Assembly (NCBI RefSeq): GCF_030316895.1
Contig: NZ_JASZYV010000002.1
Location: 1 to 64,000 of the forward strand
From: Variovorax dokdonensis
GTDB lineage: Bacteria > Pseudomonadota > Gammaproteobacteria > Burkholderiales > Burkholderiaceae_C
Length of the DNA stretch: 64,000 nt
Reading direction: 5' to 3'
Part shown: in pieces, positions 10,140 to 20,009 of the stretch
Layout of the letters: each line of letters starts with the position of its first letter
Numbering within the stretch: position 1 is the first letter of the stretch
Program-made: the position numbers and the translations under genes
Notes under the pieces: model-generated
The model's database searches: none
What the model was told of the DNA's origin: nothing
The model's input: the letters and a program-made list of their open reading frames with translations, nothing else

Positions 10140-11908
10140 ACGACATCCGCCGAACCATCCTCTGGGTGATCTTTGGTTTCTCGCTGGTCTTGCTGTGGGA
10201 CCAATGGCAGGTCTACAACGGCCGCGTGCCGACCTTCCTGCCATCTGCGTCCCAGAAAGCGCACGACGCCGCTGGCAAGCCGGTGGCGCCCTCGGCTGGC
10301 GCATCGGCCAACGGCGGCAATTCGGTGCCCACGCCTGCGGCTGGAACCGAGGCTGGCGTTCCGGGGCAGGCCGCCAGCGCGGCGCCGGTCGGCCAGCAGG
10401 TCGAGATCAAGACCGATGTGTTCACCGCGATCATCGACGGCCAGGGTGGCACGCTGTCGCGGCTCGAATTGCCTCAATTTCTGGATCAGACCAACAACCA
10501 TGGCTTGATCGAATGGTTCAAGAAGCTGATCGGCCAACCCGTTCCGATGAACGAGGTCAAGCCGGTTCTGCTGATGGAAGACGACTCGCCCGCGACGCGC
10601 TATGTCGCGCAGACCGGCTTGCTCAACACGGCCACCGGTGGCGCTCGGCTGCCTACGCACCTGACCCCGATGTCGGTCAAGCCCGGGCCGCGTGTCCTTG
10701 CCGACGGACAGGACACGCTGGAGGTCTCGTTCGAATCGCAGCCCGAGGGTGGCGTCAAGTACATCAAGACCTACGTCTTCAAGCGCGGCGACTACGTCGT
10801 GCAGGTCAAGCACCAGGTCGTCAACGTGAGCGACCAGCCGCGCGACGTGCAGGTCTACATGCAGTTCGTCCGGCATGGCACGGTGCCTGGCACGACGATG
10901 TTCGGTGCCAACACCTTTACCGGCCCGGCCTTCTACACCGAAGAGAAGAAGTTCCACAAGGTTGCGTTCTCGGACATCGCCAAAGGCAAGGGTGAAGTGC
11001 CGCCGCCTGCCACCGATGGCTGGGTCGCGATGGTGCAGCACTACTTTGCGTCCGCGTGGCTGCTCAACCTGCCCGGCAACGAAGGCCTGCGCCGCGAGTT
11101 CCGAGTGCGAGATCTGGGCAACAACCAGTTCTCCGCCGCCGAGGTGGTGAACCTTCCCCAACTGGCGCCGGGCGCCACGGCCACGCTCAACAGCAATCTG
11201 TTCGCAGGGCCGCAAGAGGAGAAGAAGCTCGAGGCGCTGGCCCCCGGGCTCGAACTGGTGAAGGACTACGGCATCTTCGCCATCATCTCCAAGCCGCTGT
11301 ACTGGCTGCTGGTGAAGCTGCACAACTTCCTGGGCAACTGGGGCTGGGCAATCGTGGCCCTGGTGGTGCTCCTGAAGGCCGCCTTCTACTGGCTCAATGC
11401 CAAGGCCTACGGCAGCATGGCCAAGATGAAGGCCATCAATCCGCGCATCATGGAAATGCGCGAACGGCTGAAAGACAAGCCGCAGGAGATGCAGCAGGAG
11501 ATGATGCGCATCTACCGCGAGGAAAAGGTCAATCCGATGGGAGGCTGCCTGCCCATCGTGATCCAGATCCCGGTGTTCATCGCGCTTTACTGGGTGCTGC
11601 TGTCCTCGGTCGAGATGCGCCACGCGCCCTGGATCGGCTGGATCCACGACTTGTCGGCGCCCGATCCGTGGTTCATCCTGCCGGTGGTGATGACTGCAAC
11701 GTCTCTGATCCAGACCTGGCTCAACCCCACGCCGCCCGATCCGATGCAGGCTCGCCTGATGTGGATCATGCCGCTGGCCTTCTCGGTGATGTTCATCTTC
11801 TTCCCCGCGGGCCTGGTGCTCTACTGGATCACCAACAACGTGCTGTCGATCCTGCAGCAGTACGTGATCAACAAGCGCCTGGGCGTCATTCCTTCCAAGG
11901 CGAAGTAG
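10136..11908 (+). CDS. yidC: Membrane protein insertase YidC
   Basis: The inner-membrane insertase that works alone or with SecYEG. It is 590 residues. An N-terminal membrane segment (about 6-22) is followed by an Ala/Pro/Gly-rich linker, a large periplasmic beta domain (about 85-370) and the conserved five-segment 60KD_IMP core. The core includes the cytoplasmic helical hairpin [17 protein letters not shown] and the motif [17 protein letters not shown]. The C-terminus is short and basic ([13 protein letters not shown]). The ATG at 10136 overlaps yidD, and a terminator follows 26 bases after the stop. Confidence 0.98.
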   Translation: MNDIRRTILWVIFGFSLVLLWDQWQVYNGRVPTFLPSASQKAHDAAGKPVAPSAGASANGGNSVPTPAAGTEAGVPGQAASAAPVGQQVEIKTDVFTAIIDGQGGTLSRLELPQFLDQTNNHGLIEWFKKLIGQPVPMNEVKPVLLMEDDSPATRYVAQTGLLNTATGGARLPTHLTPMSVKPGPRVLADGQDTLEVSFESQPEGGVKYIKTYVFKRGDYVVQVKHQVVNVSDQPRDVQVYMQFVRHGTVPGTTMFGANTFTGPAFYTEEKKFHKVAFSDIAKGKGEVPPPATDGWVAMVQHYFASAWLLNLPGNEGLRREFRVRDLGNNQFSAAEVVNLPQLAPGATATLNSNLFAGPQEEKKLEALAPGLELVKDYGIFAIISKPLYWLLVKLHNFLGNWGWAIVALVVLLKAAFYWLNAKAYGSMAKMKAINPRIMEMRERLKDKPQEMQQEMMRIYREEKVNPMGGCLPIVIQIPVFIALYWVLLSSVEMRHAPWIGWIHDLSAPDPWFILPVVMTATSLIQTWLNPTPPDPMQARLMWIMPLAFSVMFIFFPAGLVLYWITNNVLSILQQYVINKRLGVIPSKAK

Positions 11909-11934
11909 GGGCAAGCACCGCCCCAAACCGATCA

Positions 11935-11957
11935 GGGCCGCGCAAGCGGCCCTTTTT
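11935..11957 (+). terminator. Intrinsic terminator after yidC
   Basis: GGGCCGC-GCAA-GCGGCCC followed by TTTTT. The stem is perfect at seven base pairs with a tetraloop. It ends the rpmH-yidC unit and separates it from mnmE, whose start is 30 bases further on. Confidence 0.85.
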
Positions 11958-11986
11958 GCTGGAAACTGCTGGAACACAATCCCGAC

Positions 11987-13402
11987 ATGCTTGCTCGCAA
12001 CACCGATCCGATCGCTGCGATTGCCACCGCGCCTGGGCGTGGCGGCGTGGGCATCGTCCGCGTGTCGGGCCCGCAGCTTGCACCGCTGGTGCGGGCGCTG
12101 TGCGGTCGTGACTTGCGCCCGCGCGAGGCCACCTATCTGCCCTTCCTGGACGAACACGGCGATGCGCTGGACCGGGGCATTGCCATTCACTTCCCCACGC
12201 CAAACTCCTTCACCGGCGAAGACGTGCTCGAGCTGCAGGCACACGGCGGCCCCGTGCTGCTTCAACTGCTGCTGGCGCGCTGCCTCGAAGCGGCCGCCCA
12301 CATTGACGAAGCCACCGGGCGAGCGCGCCTGCCGGGACTTCGCGTCGCCCAACCGGGCGAGTTCAGCCAGCGGGCCTTTCTCAACGGCAAGCTCGATCTC
12401 GCGCAAGCCGAGGCCATCGCTGACCTGATCGATGCCAGCACCGAGGCTGCCGCGCGCAGCGCAAGTCGCTCCTTGTCGGGAGAGTTCTCACGCGAGATCC
12501 ACGCCCTGCGCGACGCGTTGATCCATCTGCGCATGTTGGTCGAAGCGACGCTGGACTTCCCCGAAGAGGAGATCGACTTCCTGCAAAAGGCAGACGCCAG
12601 CGGGCAATTGAACAGCCTGCGTGAACGCCTTGGCGAGGTGCAGGCACGCGCGCGCCAGGGGGCGTTGCTGCGCGAGGGCATCAAGGTCGTGATCGCGGGC
12701 CAGCCCAATGCGGGCAAGAGTTCATTGCTCAATGCACTGGCGGGCGCCGAACTCGCCATCGTCAGCAACGTGCCCGGCACCACCCGGGATGTGGTCGCGC
12801 AGACCATCCAGATCCATGGTGTGCCCGTCCACGTGGCGGACACGGCCGGGCTTCGCGACAGCAACGACGAAGTCGAGCGCATCGGGATCGAACGCGCCTG
12901 GGGCCAGATCGAGAGCGCAGACGCGATCCTGTTTCTCCACGATCTGACGCGGGCCGACACGCCCGGCTATGCCCACGAAGACCAAGCCTTGCTGCAACGC
13001 ATCCGCGGCACCTTGCCCGGCAGCGTGCCGGTGCTCAACGTCTGGAACAAGTCCGATGCGGCGCCGCCCCAACTTGAGGGGAGCGCACGCGACGGCATTA
13101 CCTTGTCGGCGCGATCGGGCGAAGGGTTGGAGGGGCTGCGCCAGCGCTTACTCGAAATCGCCGGCTGGGAGGCGCTGCCTGAAGGCGTCTACCTTGCGCG
13201 CGCTCGCCACGTGCAGGCGCTGGTGCGCGTCGGCGAGCATCTGGCCATCGCAGCAGGTCAATTGGCGGCGCCCATGCCCATGCTCGAACTTCTGGCGGAA
13301 GAGCTGAGGCTGTCCCAGAACGCCCTGAATGAAATCACCGGCGAATTTGGCTCGGACGACCTGCTCGGCGTGATCTTTTCGCGCTTTTGCATCGGCAAGT
13401 AG
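11987..13402 (+). CDS. mnmE: tRNA uridine-5-carboxymethylaminomethyl modification GTPase MnmE
   Basis: The GTPase that, with MnmG, modifies the wobble uridine (xm5U34) of certain tRNAs. It is 471 residues. The N-terminal folate-binding domain contains [14 protein letters not shown]. The inserted G domain has the P-loop GQPNAGKSS (about 238-246), the DTAGLRDS switch and NKSD. The C-terminus ends in FCIGK, the conserved FC(I/V)GK with the catalytic cysteine. It lies just downstream of the yidC terminator, as is usual in this gene neighbourhood. Confidence 0.97.
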   Translation: MLARNTDPIAAIATAPGRGGVGIVRVSGPQLAPLVRALCGRDLRPREATYLPFLDEHGDALDRGIAIHFPTPNSFTGEDVLELQAHGGPVLLQLLLARCLEAAAHIDEATGRARLPGLRVAQPGEFSQRAFLNGKLDLAQAEAIADLIDASTEAAARSASRSLSGEFSREIHALRDALIHLRMLVEATLDFPEEEIDFLQKADASGQLNSLRERLGEVQARARQGALLREGIKVVIAGQPNAGKSSLLNALAGAELAIVSNVPGTTRDVVAQTIQIHGVPVHVADTAGLRDSNDEVERIGIERAWGQIESADAILFLHDLTRADTPGYAHEDQALLQRIRGTLPGSVPVLNVWNKSDAAPPQLEGSARDGITLSARSGEGLEGLRQRLLEIAGWEALPEGVYLARARHVQALVRVGEHLAIAAGQLAAPMPMLELLAEELRLSQNALNEITGEFGSDDLLGVIFSRFCIGK

Positions 13403-13495
13403 CACAATCATGTTGCAAGTGTTGCACTTTGTGCACTCACTTGGTGAAATCGGTTGATACTTGCTTGAGCTTCGTTTCGCAGGAGCTGCCACGCC

Positions 13496-13963
13496 ATGTC
13501 CTTATCCACTCAGGAACTCTGTCGCGCCATCTCCCAGAACACCAGCTACGACGCGTTCGCGCCAGCGCTGAACGCACAGCAATGGGAGATGCTCGGCACC
13601 TACCTGCAGCCGCTCGACTTGCCGGCAGGGCAAATCCTGCTCGACGAGGGGTCGCAGGACCGGTCGGTCTACTTTGTCGAGAGCGGCGCACTCAGCGTCC
13701 ATGTCATCGGATCGAGCGGCAAGATGCAACTGGCCATCCTCAACGCCGGATCCGTGGTGGGTGAAGGCGCCTTCTTTTCGCACCTCCCCCGATCCGCCAA
13801 TGTGATCGCAACCGGTGCGAGCCGGCTCTGGCGGTTGACGCCCATCCGTTTTTCCGAAATGTCGAACCGCCAACCGGCGCTGGCCCTGGAAGTGGCGCTG
13901 GCGCTGGGCGCGGTTATTGCCAAGCGCATGGTGAACAAGCCCAAGCGCGTCGCGGTCACCTGA
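13496..13963 (+). CDS. Cyclic nucleotide-binding domain protein, without DNA-binding domain
   Basis: A 155-residue protein made of a single cNMP-binding (Crp-like) beta-roll. Typical glycines and turns are visible in LLDEGSQDRSVYFVESGAL, and the phosphate-binding region reads GEGAFFSHLPRSANVIA, close to the G-E-(x)n-R-x-A pattern. No helix-turn-helix follows, so it is not a Crp/Fnr transcription factor as such. It may act as a ligand-sensing partner in trans. It lies 93 bp after mnmE and 31 bp before the zinc-ribbon protein, so the latter two could be co-transcribed. Confidence 0.75.
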   Translation: MSLSTQELCRAISQNTSYDAFAPALNAQQWEMLGTYLQPLDLPAGQILLDEGSQDRSVYFVESGALSVHVIGSSGKMQLAILNAGSVVGEGAFFSHLPRSANVIATGASRLWRLTPIRFSEMSNRQPALALEVALALGAVIAKRMVNKPKRVAVT

Positions 13964-13994
13964 GTCGTCCAAGCCGGCGCGGGAACAAAACAAT

Positions 13995-14828
13995 ATGGCC
14001 TTGCTTTGCGAGCTTTGCCAGACTGCCAACCGGGACGGGGCGAAGTTCTGCAAGGGTTGCGGACGCAAGATTGCACAGTCATGGCCCGTCGGCGAAGCGG
14101 CGACTTTGGCCGTCGGCGATGAATCCCTGGCGCTGATGGGCGCAACGGCGGGGCTGGGGGCCAGCGACCCGGATCGGAGTGCGCGCGGCCATGCAGGCGC
14201 CACGGCACAGGCGCCATATGCGCCAGCTGCCCCACCGGAATCTGACCCGACAGGGGGAGGCGGCAGCAGTAGAAGTCGACGGCTCCTGATCATTCCCGCC
14301 GCAGGGGCGGCGCTCTTCGCGGTTGCTGTGGCCTGGTTCGCCATGTCGCATCGAAGCGAGGTGGTGAGCGAGGCCCCGACGGTGCCCTTGGTTTCTGCGC
14401 AGGAGATGTCACAGGGAACCACTCAGCAGGCAGCAAAGTTGGCGCCGCCCGCGCCCGCTGAAGCTCTGGTGGAGGTGCCCGTTTCGCCCCCGCCAACGGG
14501 TGACGCGGCGGCCACCATGAATTCGAGCAAGCCAGGGCCGGACTCAGCGGCGGACGTCAAGCCGAAGCCCACGCGCAAGCCCATGGCCCGCAAGCCCGCA
14601 CCCGCACCCGAACCCGTTCAGGCGAGTCCGCCACCGGTGGTGGCGCCGGCGCCCCCGGCACCGCCGGCGCCGCAGGAAGCCTGTGCAGGACTCAACTTCG
14701 TCGCCAAGTCCCGCTGCCTCGTTGCCCAATGTGCCCGGCCAGAGCAGAAAGCGCACCCGCAGTGCCAGGCCGTGCGCGAACAGCAGCGGCTGGAAGAAGA
14801 AAAGCGCAACCCACAGTTGGTGAACTAG
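13995..14828 (+). CDS. Zinc-ribbon, single-span membrane protein of unknown function
   Basis: A 277-residue protein. The N-terminus is a zinc ribbon (CELC at residues 5-8 and CKGC at 18-21). A polar low-complexity linker follows, then one membrane segment (about 97-117, LLIIPAAGAALFAVAVAW). A long Pro/Ala/Lys-rich stretch comes next (about 150-225), and finally a small C-terminal domain with three cysteines (CAGLNFVAKSRCLVAQC). The topology suggests a cytoplasmic ribbon and a Pro-rich tail spanning the periplasm. I do not recognise a named family. It lies 31 bp downstream of the cNMP-binding gene. Confidence 0.7.
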   Translation: MALLCELCQTANRDGAKFCKGCGRKIAQSWPVGEAATLAVGDESLALMGATAGLGASDPDRSARGHAGATAQAPYAPAAPPESDPTGGGGSSRSRRLLIIPAAGAALFAVAVAWFAMSHRSEVVSEAPTVPLVSAQEMSQGTTQQAAKLAPPAPAEALVEVPVSPPPTGDAAATMNSSKPGPDSAADVKPKPTRKPMARKPAPAPEPVQASPPPVVAPAPPAPPAPQEACAGLNFVAKSRCLVAQCARPEQKAHPQCQAVREQQRLEEEKRNPQLVN

Positions 14829-14870
14829 GCGGTCTGGGCGCCTTGCGCGCACGCAGTCGATTCAAAGGGC

Positions 14871-16859
14871 TCAGGCCTGCATCTGCAGCCGCTCGATCGC
14901 ATCCGCCAAGGGCCCGGGTTTGCCGGACAACACCAGCACGTCGCCCGCGGCCAGGACGGTCTGGTCCGAAATCTCGCAGCGTTGGCCCCCGCGGCGCCGA
15001 AGCGTGACGATGCGCACGTTCAATTCGTCCAGGCACAGGGCGGCGATGTCGCTGCCTATCACCCTGGCGCCGTCATCGAGGACGACACTGTCGAAGCGCT
15101 CGTAATCAGCTTCGTCCCCGTGATCGTCGTCGGAGCCGTGGAAGTAGCCACGCAGTAGGTCGTAGCGTGCGTCGCGCTGGTCCTGAACGACCCGGATGAC
15201 GCGCCGCATCGGAACGCCAACCAGCGCCAGTGCGTGGCTGGCTAGCATCAGCGAACCCTCGATGGACTCCGGCACCACCTCGGTGGCCCCCGCCGCCTGC
15301 AGCTTTTCCAGGTCGTGATCGTCCTGCGTGCGCACGATCACCGGCACCTGGGGAGCATGCGTTCGCGCATTGTTGAGCACCTTCAACGCACCGGCCACGT
15401 CGAGGTAGGTGACGACCACCGCACTCGCCCGCGCAAGACCGGCGGCCATCAGTGCCTGAAGGCGTGCAGCGTCTCCGAACACGACCGAATCGCCTGCGGC
15501 GGAGGCCTGTCGCACCCGGTCGGGGTCGAGGTCGAGCGCCATGTAGGGGATGCCCTCGCGCTCGAGCATCCGGGCCAGGTTCTGCCCGCAGCGGCCATAT
15601 CCGCAGATGATGACGTGTCGGGCCGTGTTCATCGTCTGACGGGCAATGGTGGTCATCTGCAGCGACTGCTGCAGCCAGTCGCTGGCCACCAGTTTGCGAA
15701 CGATGGCGTTGCTGTACAGGATGATGAAGGGCGTGGCCAGCATCGACAGCACCATCGACGCCAGCACCGGGTTGATCAGCCAGGGCGGGACCAGCGCGCG
15801 CTGGTTGGCCAGCGTGAGCAGCACGAAGCCGAACTCGCCTGCCTGTGCCAGGTACAGCGCGGTGCGCAGCGAAACGCCGGCGGTTGCCCCCAGCACCCGC
15901 GCAAGGAGCATGACCAGCCCCAGCTTGAATGCGATGGGCAGCAGCAGAAGTACGGCGACCAGGCGCCATCGCTCGAGCACGATGTGCCAGTCGAGCGACA
16001 TGCCGATGGAGATGAAGAACAGGCCCAGCAGAAGGTCGTGGAACGGACGGATGTCGGTTTCCACCTGATGCTTGAATTCCGTTTCCGACACGAGCATGCC
16101 GGCGATGAAGGCGCCCAGCGCAAGGCTCAACCCTGCTTTTTCCGTCAGCCAGCCGAGGCCCAGGGTGATCAGAAGCAGGTTGAGCATGAACAGCTCTTCG
16201 CTGCGTCGACGCGCCACCAAGGTCAGCCACCAGCGCATCAGCCGCGGCCCGCCATACAAGAGCAAGGTCACGAGCGCCACGGCCTTGAGCATGGCCACGC
16301 CCAGCGCCATCAGCAATTGATCGGGCGGCGAGCCGAGTGCAGGAATGAGCACGAGCAGCGGCACAACGGCCAGGTCCTGGAACAGGAGCACGCCCATCAC
16401 GCGCTTTCCGTGCTGGCTGTCCAGTTCGAGGCGTTCGGCCATCAGCTTGACCACGATCGCGGTACTGCTCATGGCCAGGGCGCTCGACAGGGCCAGGGCC
16501 GTCTGCCAGGAAAAGCGCCAATGCGACGGCAGCAGCCTGGCCAGCATCAAGGCACCGCCGGTTGCCAGCACCATCGTCAACACCACCTGCAGCACACCGA
16601 GCCCGAACACGTGGCGACGCATTGCTCGCAGCTTGGGCAGGCTGAACTCCAGGCCGATGACGAACATCAGGAAGACCACGCCGAATTCGCCAAGGTGGCG
16701 AACGCCGTCGGAATCTTGCGTCAAGGCCAGTGCGTGGGGGCCGATGATCACGCCGGCCACGAGGTAGCCGAGCATCGGCGGCAACTTCATCGAGCGGAAG
16801 GCCACCACGCCGCCCACTGCGGCCAGCAGGAACAGCAGCGTGAGCTCGAGGGAAGACAT
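14871..16859 (-). CDS. KefB-type monovalent cation:proton antiporter (CPA2)
   Basis: A 662-residue CPA2 antiporter of the Kef type, which exchanges K+ or Na+ for H+ across the inner membrane. About 12-13 hydrophobic segments occupy residues 1-390, starting LELTLLFLLAAVGGVVAF. A TrkA-N/RCK nucleotide-binding domain follows, with the Rossmann motif IICGYGRCGQNLAR (about 410-423). The last 80 residues form a TrkA-C-like ligand domain. The start at 16859 is divergent from kdsD with only a 76-bp shared promoter region. The open frame further upstream is antisense to kdsD and is not part of the gene. Confidence 0.9.
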   Translation of the reverse strand: MSSLELTLLFLLAAVGGVVAFRSMKLPPMLGYLVAGVIIGPHALALTQDSDGVRHLGEFGVVFLMFVIGLEFSLPKLRAMRRHVFGLGVLQVVLTMVLATGGALMLARLLPSHWRFSWQTALALSSALAMSSTAIVVKLMAERLELDSQHGKRVMGVLLFQDLAVVPLLVLIPALGSPPDQLLMALGVAMLKAVALVTLLLYGGPRLMRWWLTLVARRRSEELFMLNLLLITLGLGWLTEKAGLSLALGAFIAGMLVSETEFKHQVETDIRPFHDLLLGLFFISIGMSLDWHIVLERWRLVAVLLLLPIAFKLGLVMLLARVLGATAGVSLRTALYLAQAGEFGFVLLTLANQRALVPPWLINPVLASMVLSMLATPFIILYSNAIVRKLVASDWLQQSLQMTTIARQTMNTARHVIICGYGRCGQNLARMLEREGIPYMALDLDPDRVRQASAAGDSVVFGDAARLQALMAAGLARASAVVVTYLDVAGALKVLNNARTHAPQVPVIVRTQDDHDLEKLQAAGATEVVPESIEGSLMLASHALALVGVPMRRVIRVVQDQRDARYDLLRGYFHGSDDDHGDEADYERFDSVVLDDGARVIGSDIAALCLDELNVRIVTLRRRGGQRCEISDQTVLAAGDVLVLSGKPGPLADAIERLQMQA

Positions 16860-16922
16860 GCCCGATCCTATTCGACGCCACTGCGATGTCGATGACGGCA
16901 GGTGCCCGCCCGGTCGCGCGCC

Positions 16923-16928
16923 TAAAAT
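16923..16928 (+). promoter_or_regulatory. Putative -10 element (TAAAAT) of the kdsD operon
   Basis: TAAAAT lies only eight bases before the kdsD ATG, so transcripts from here would be nearly leaderless. No good -35 hexamer is visible at the expected distance. A similar TAAAAT lies upstream of tkt at 50832. Confidence 0.35.
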
Positions 16929-16935
16929 CGCGCCG

Positions 16936-17940
16936 ATGAGCACCCCGACGCCCTCCACCGTTCCCGACTTCGACCCAGATGCCATGCTGGATCGGGCTCG
17001 CGACACCTTCGACATCGAGGCGCAGGCCGTGCTCGGTCTCAAGCAGCGCGTCGGCGCCAACTTCGTGCAGGCCGTGCGCGCGATCCTGGGCGTGCGCGGG
17101 CGCGTCGTGGTCATGGGCATGGGCAAGAGCGGCCACGTCGGCCGCAAGATTGCCGCCACCCTGGCCTCCACCGGAACACCGGCGATGTTCGTGCACCCGG
17201 CCGAGGCAAGCCATGGCGACTTGGGCATGATCAAGGCGGTCGACCTGGTGCTCGCCATTTCCAACAGCGGCGAGGTCGAGGAACTGACCACCATCCTTCC
17301 GGTGGTCAAGCGCCAGGGCGTCCCCCTGATCGCCATGACGGGCCGCCCGGACTCCACCCTGGCCAAGCATGCCGACGTCGTGCTGGACGCCGGCGTCGAA
17401 AAAGAGGCCTGTCCGCTCAACCTGGCCCCGACTGCAAGCACGACCGCGCAGATGGCGCTGGGCGATGCGCTGGCCGTCGCCTTGCTCGACGCGCGCGGCT
17501 TCGGCGCCGAGGATTTCGCCCGCTCGCATCCAGGCGGCGCGTTGGGGCGCAAGCTGCTCACGCACGTGAGCGATGTCATGCGAAGCGGAGACAGCGTGCC
17601 GCGGTCGACGCCGCAAGCCTCCGTCAGCGATCTGATGAAGTCCATGAGCGTGGGGGGGTTCGGCGCTGCCGTCATCCTCGAGTCGGACGGCCGGGCCAGT
17701 GGCATCTTCACCGATGGCGACCTGCGCCGATTGATCGAAGCCGGCACCGACTTGCGCAGCGCCCGCGCCGAAGACGTGATGCATCGCGGACCCCGCACCA
17801 TCCGGGCCGAAGCCCTGGCGGTCGAAGCGGCCGAACTGATGGAACAGCACGGCATCACGCGGCTTTTCGTCACCGATTCCGATGGGCGTGTGACTGGCGC
17901 ACTGAATACGCACGACTTGCTGCGCGCAAAGGTCATCTGA
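16936..17940 (+). CDS. kdsD: Arabinose-5-phosphate isomerase (KpsF/GutQ family)
   Basis: Converts ribulose 5-phosphate to arabinose 5-phosphate, the first step towards Kdo of lipopolysaccharide. It is 334 residues. The SIS domain (about 40-180) shows VVVMGMGKSGHVG and SNSGEVEE, and two CBS domains follow (about 210-330) with SGIFTDGDLRRLIE. It is the first gene of a tight operon with kdsC and lptC, placing it in LPS synthesis rather than sugar-alcohol use. Its stop overlaps the kdsC start by one base (TGATG). Confidence 0.95.
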   Translation: MSTPTPSTVPDFDPDAMLDRARDTFDIEAQAVLGLKQRVGANFVQAVRAILGVRGRVVVMGMGKSGHVGRKIAATLASTGTPAMFVHPAEASHGDLGMIKAVDLVLAISNSGEVEELTTILPVVKRQGVPLIAMTGRPDSTLAKHADVVLDAGVEKEACPLNLAPTASTTAQMALGDALAVALLDARGFGAEDFARSHPGGALGRKLLTHVSDVMRSGDSVPRSTPQASVSDLMKSMSVGGFGAAVILESDGRASGIFTDGDLRRLIEAGTDLRSARAEDVMHRGPRTIRAEALAVEAAELMEQHGITRLFVTDSDGRVTGALNTHDLLRAKVI

Positions 17941-18509
17941 TGGGCGGCAAACCAACAGTGGCGGCGGCGCCCTTTTCTGCCGAAGTGCTGCTGGCAGCCC
18001 AGGGCGTACGCGTTGCCTTCTTCGATGTCGACGGGGTGCTCACCGATGGCGGCATCTACTTCACCGAAGCGGGCGAGACCCTCAAGCGCTTCTCGATCCT
18101 CGACGGCCTGGGCCTGAAGCTGATTCGCAACGCGGGCATCGTCCCGGCGGTGATCACGGGCCGCGATTCCAAGCCCCTGCGCGCCCGGCTTGAGGCGTTG
18201 GGGGTGCAACACGTGCGCTACGGCACAGAAGACAAGCTCCCCGCGGCACAGGCCATGTTGGGCGAACTCGGTCTTGAATGGTCGCAAGCCGCCGCGATGG
18301 GCGACGACTGGCCCGACCTGCCCGTGCTGGAGCGCGTTGCATTGGCGGTCGCGCCGCCCAATGCGCATGTGGAGGTGCGCGCCATCGCCCATCACGTCAC
18401 GCACGCCCGCGGTGGAGAAGGTGCTGCACGGGAATTCTGCGATCTGCTGCTCACCGCAGGCGGGCATTACCGCCGCATGCTCGACGAGGCGCGGGGGCGC
18501 ACCGCTTGA
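17940..18509 (+). CDS. kdsC: 3-deoxy-D-manno-octulosonate 8-phosphate phosphatase (KdsC)
   Basis: A HAD-family phosphatase that releases phosphate from Kdo 8-phosphate in LPS synthesis. It is 189 residues. HAD motif I is FFDVDGVLTDGG (about 27-38) with the nucleophile Asp and the acid/base Asp two residues on. Motif II is ITGRDS and motif IV is GDDWPDLPVL, where many KdsC proteins have GDDxxD. There is no cap domain, as expected for this family. It overlaps kdsD by one base and lptC by four, indicating coupled translation. Confidence 0.93.
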   Translation: MGGKPTVAAAPFSAEVLLAAQGVRVAFFDVDGVLTDGGIYFTEAGETLKRFSILDGLGLKLIRNAGIVPAVITGRDSKPLRARLEALGVQHVRYGTEDKLPAAQAMLGELGLEWSQAAAMGDDWPDLPVLERVALAVAPPNAHVEVRAIAHHVTHARGGEGAAREFCDLLLTAGGHYRRMLDEARGRTA

Positions 18510-19147
18510 TCGCGCTGCCGAACTGGTTGCGCATTGCGCTGGACCGGCTCACGATCTACCTGCCGGTCGTGCTTGCCGCCGTGCTTGCCCTGGGCACCTA
18601 CTGGCTGGTTCGCACGGCGCCCAAGATCTCTCAGCCCGGCACCGCAGTCGCGCCTGCGCACGAGCCCGACTATTTCATGCAGGACTTCGTGGTCAAGCGC
18701 TTCATGCCCAATGGCGATCTGCGCAGTGAACTTCGTGGAACGGAGGGGCGCCACTATCCCGACACAGACACGCTCGAAGTCGACCAGGTGCGCTTGCGCA
18801 GCATTTCGCCGACGGGCTTGGTCACTCACGCGTCGGCCAACCGGGGGCTATCCAACGCGGATGGCAGCGAGATCCAGCTCTTTGGTGACGCTGTGGTCGT
18901 GCGCGACCCGGCGCGCGATCCCGACGGCAAGCTTCAACCCCGCATGGAGTTCCGCAGTGAATTTCTTTGGGCCTTTACGGACCAGGAGCGCGTGACGTCC
19001 AACAAGCCGGTGACGCTCATCCGAGGCGCAGATACCTTCACGGCGGATTCGATGGACTACGACAAGATCACCGGCGTTGCCAATCTGAAGGGTCGCGTGC
19101 GCGGCCTCATCCACCCGCCGGCGCCCCGAGGGGGCGCCGCGCAGTGA
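18506..19147 (+). CDS. lptC: LPS export system periplasmic protein LptC
   Basis: The membrane-anchored periplasmic component that links the LptBFG transporter to LptA. It is 213 residues. One N-terminal membrane segment (about 17-37) is followed by a periplasmic beta-jellyroll domain (YFMQDFVVKRF ... SDFTADSMDYD-like region near the end). The start is a TTG at 18506 overlapping the kdsC stop; no ATG or GTG gives the membrane anchor. The neighbours are kdsD and kdsC as in other proteobacteria, but lptA and lptB do not follow: an SDR gene does. Confidence 0.9.
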   Translation: MIALPNWLRIALDRLTIYLPVVLAAVLALGTYWLVRTAPKISQPGTAVAPAHEPDYFMQDFVVKRFMPNGDLRSELRGTEGRHYPDTDTLEVDQVRLRSISPTGLVTHASANRGLSNADGSEIQLFGDAVVVRDPARDPDGKLQPRMEFRSEFLWAFTDQERVTSNKPVTLIRGADTFTADSMDYDKITGVANLKGRVRGLIHPPAPRGGAAQ

Positions 19148-19941
19148 GCACCACCGATAACAACCATGCGCCACTGGTGTTCATCACCGGCGCGTCCAGC
19201 GGTATCGGCCAGGCGCTGGCGGCCCGGTATGCCCAGGCGGGCTGGCGGCTTGCCTTGAGTGCGCGCCGGACGGGCGAAGTCGAGGCTTGGATCCGCTCGG
19301 CGGGACTGGGTCCCGAGCGCGCTCAGGTGTATGGCGCCGACGTTGCGCAGGCCGACAGCATCATCGCGGCTGGTCACGCGTGCATCGAGCGCCAGGGATT
19401 GCCGGATTGCATCATCGCCAACGCCGGCATCAGCATCGGCATGGACACTGCGGAGCGGGCTGATCTGGATGTGATGGCGCAGATCTTCGCCATCAATAAC
19501 TTGGGGCTGGCAGCCACCTTCCACCCCTTCGTTGCCGCGATGCGCGCTCGCGGCAGCGGGCGGCTGGTGGGCATCGGCAGCGTGGCGGGCATTCGGGGGC
19601 TCCCCGGGCATGGCGCCTATTGCGCCAGCAAGGCAGGCGTCATCAGTTACTGTGAAAGCCTGCGAACGGAACTGCACGGCAGTGGCATCAAGGTGGTCAC
19701 CATCTGCCCTGGCTACGTGGCAACGCCTCTCACCGAGGGCAATCGCTACGGCATGCCGTTCCTGCTTCAGCCCTCGGAATTCGCCGAGCGCGCGTATCGG
19801 GTCATCGAGGCAGGAAGCAGCTACCGGGTCATTCCCTGGCAGATGGGTGTGGTCGCCAAGCTGCTTCGCATCGTTCCGAACGGTCTGTTCGACCGTGCCG
19901 TGCAAGGTCGCGGCCGCAAGCGGCGCCTGTCGGAGCGCTGA
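19144..19941 (+). CDS. Short-chain dehydrogenase/reductase
   Basis: A 265-residue classical SDR oxidoreductase. The NAD(P)-binding motif TGASSGIG (about 14-21), the NAGIS motif, the active-site serine region IGSVAG, and the catalytic YCASK (Tyr and Lys) are all present. The start is GTG at 19144, overlapping the lptC stop by four bases. It is therefore co-translated with the LPS genes, at the place where lptA is often found. The substrate is unknown; involvement in a lipid or LPS-precursor step is only inferred from context. A bidirectional terminator follows. Confidence 0.9.
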   Translation: MSTTDNNHAPLVFITGASSGIGQALAARYAQAGWRLALSARRTGEVEAWIRSAGLGPERAQVYGADVAQADSIIAAGHACIERQGLPDCIIANAGISIGMDTAERADLDVMAQIFAINNLGLAATFHPFVAAMRARGSGRLVGIGSVAGIRGLPGHGAYCASKAGVISYCESLRTELHGSGIKVVTICPGYVATPLTEGNRYGMPFLLQPSEFAERAYRVIEAGSSYRVIPWQMGVVAKLLRIVPNGLFDRAVQGRGRKRRLSER

Positions 19942-20009
19942 TCAACGGACCGGCGTGGGGACGCGGCGCGTTCCAAAGGTCGTCTTTGCCAATCAGCAGG
20001 ACGCACGGC

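Noticed and set aside
10013..12406. 797-codon minus-strand frame opposite yidC and mnmE
   Set aside because: Crosses two certain plus-strand genes and a terminator; His/Arg/Gln-rich shadow composition.
16860..18467. Minus-strand extension of the KefB-type frame into kdsD and kdsC
   Set aside because: The antiporter starts at 16859 (MSSLELTLLF); the extension is antisense to certain genes.
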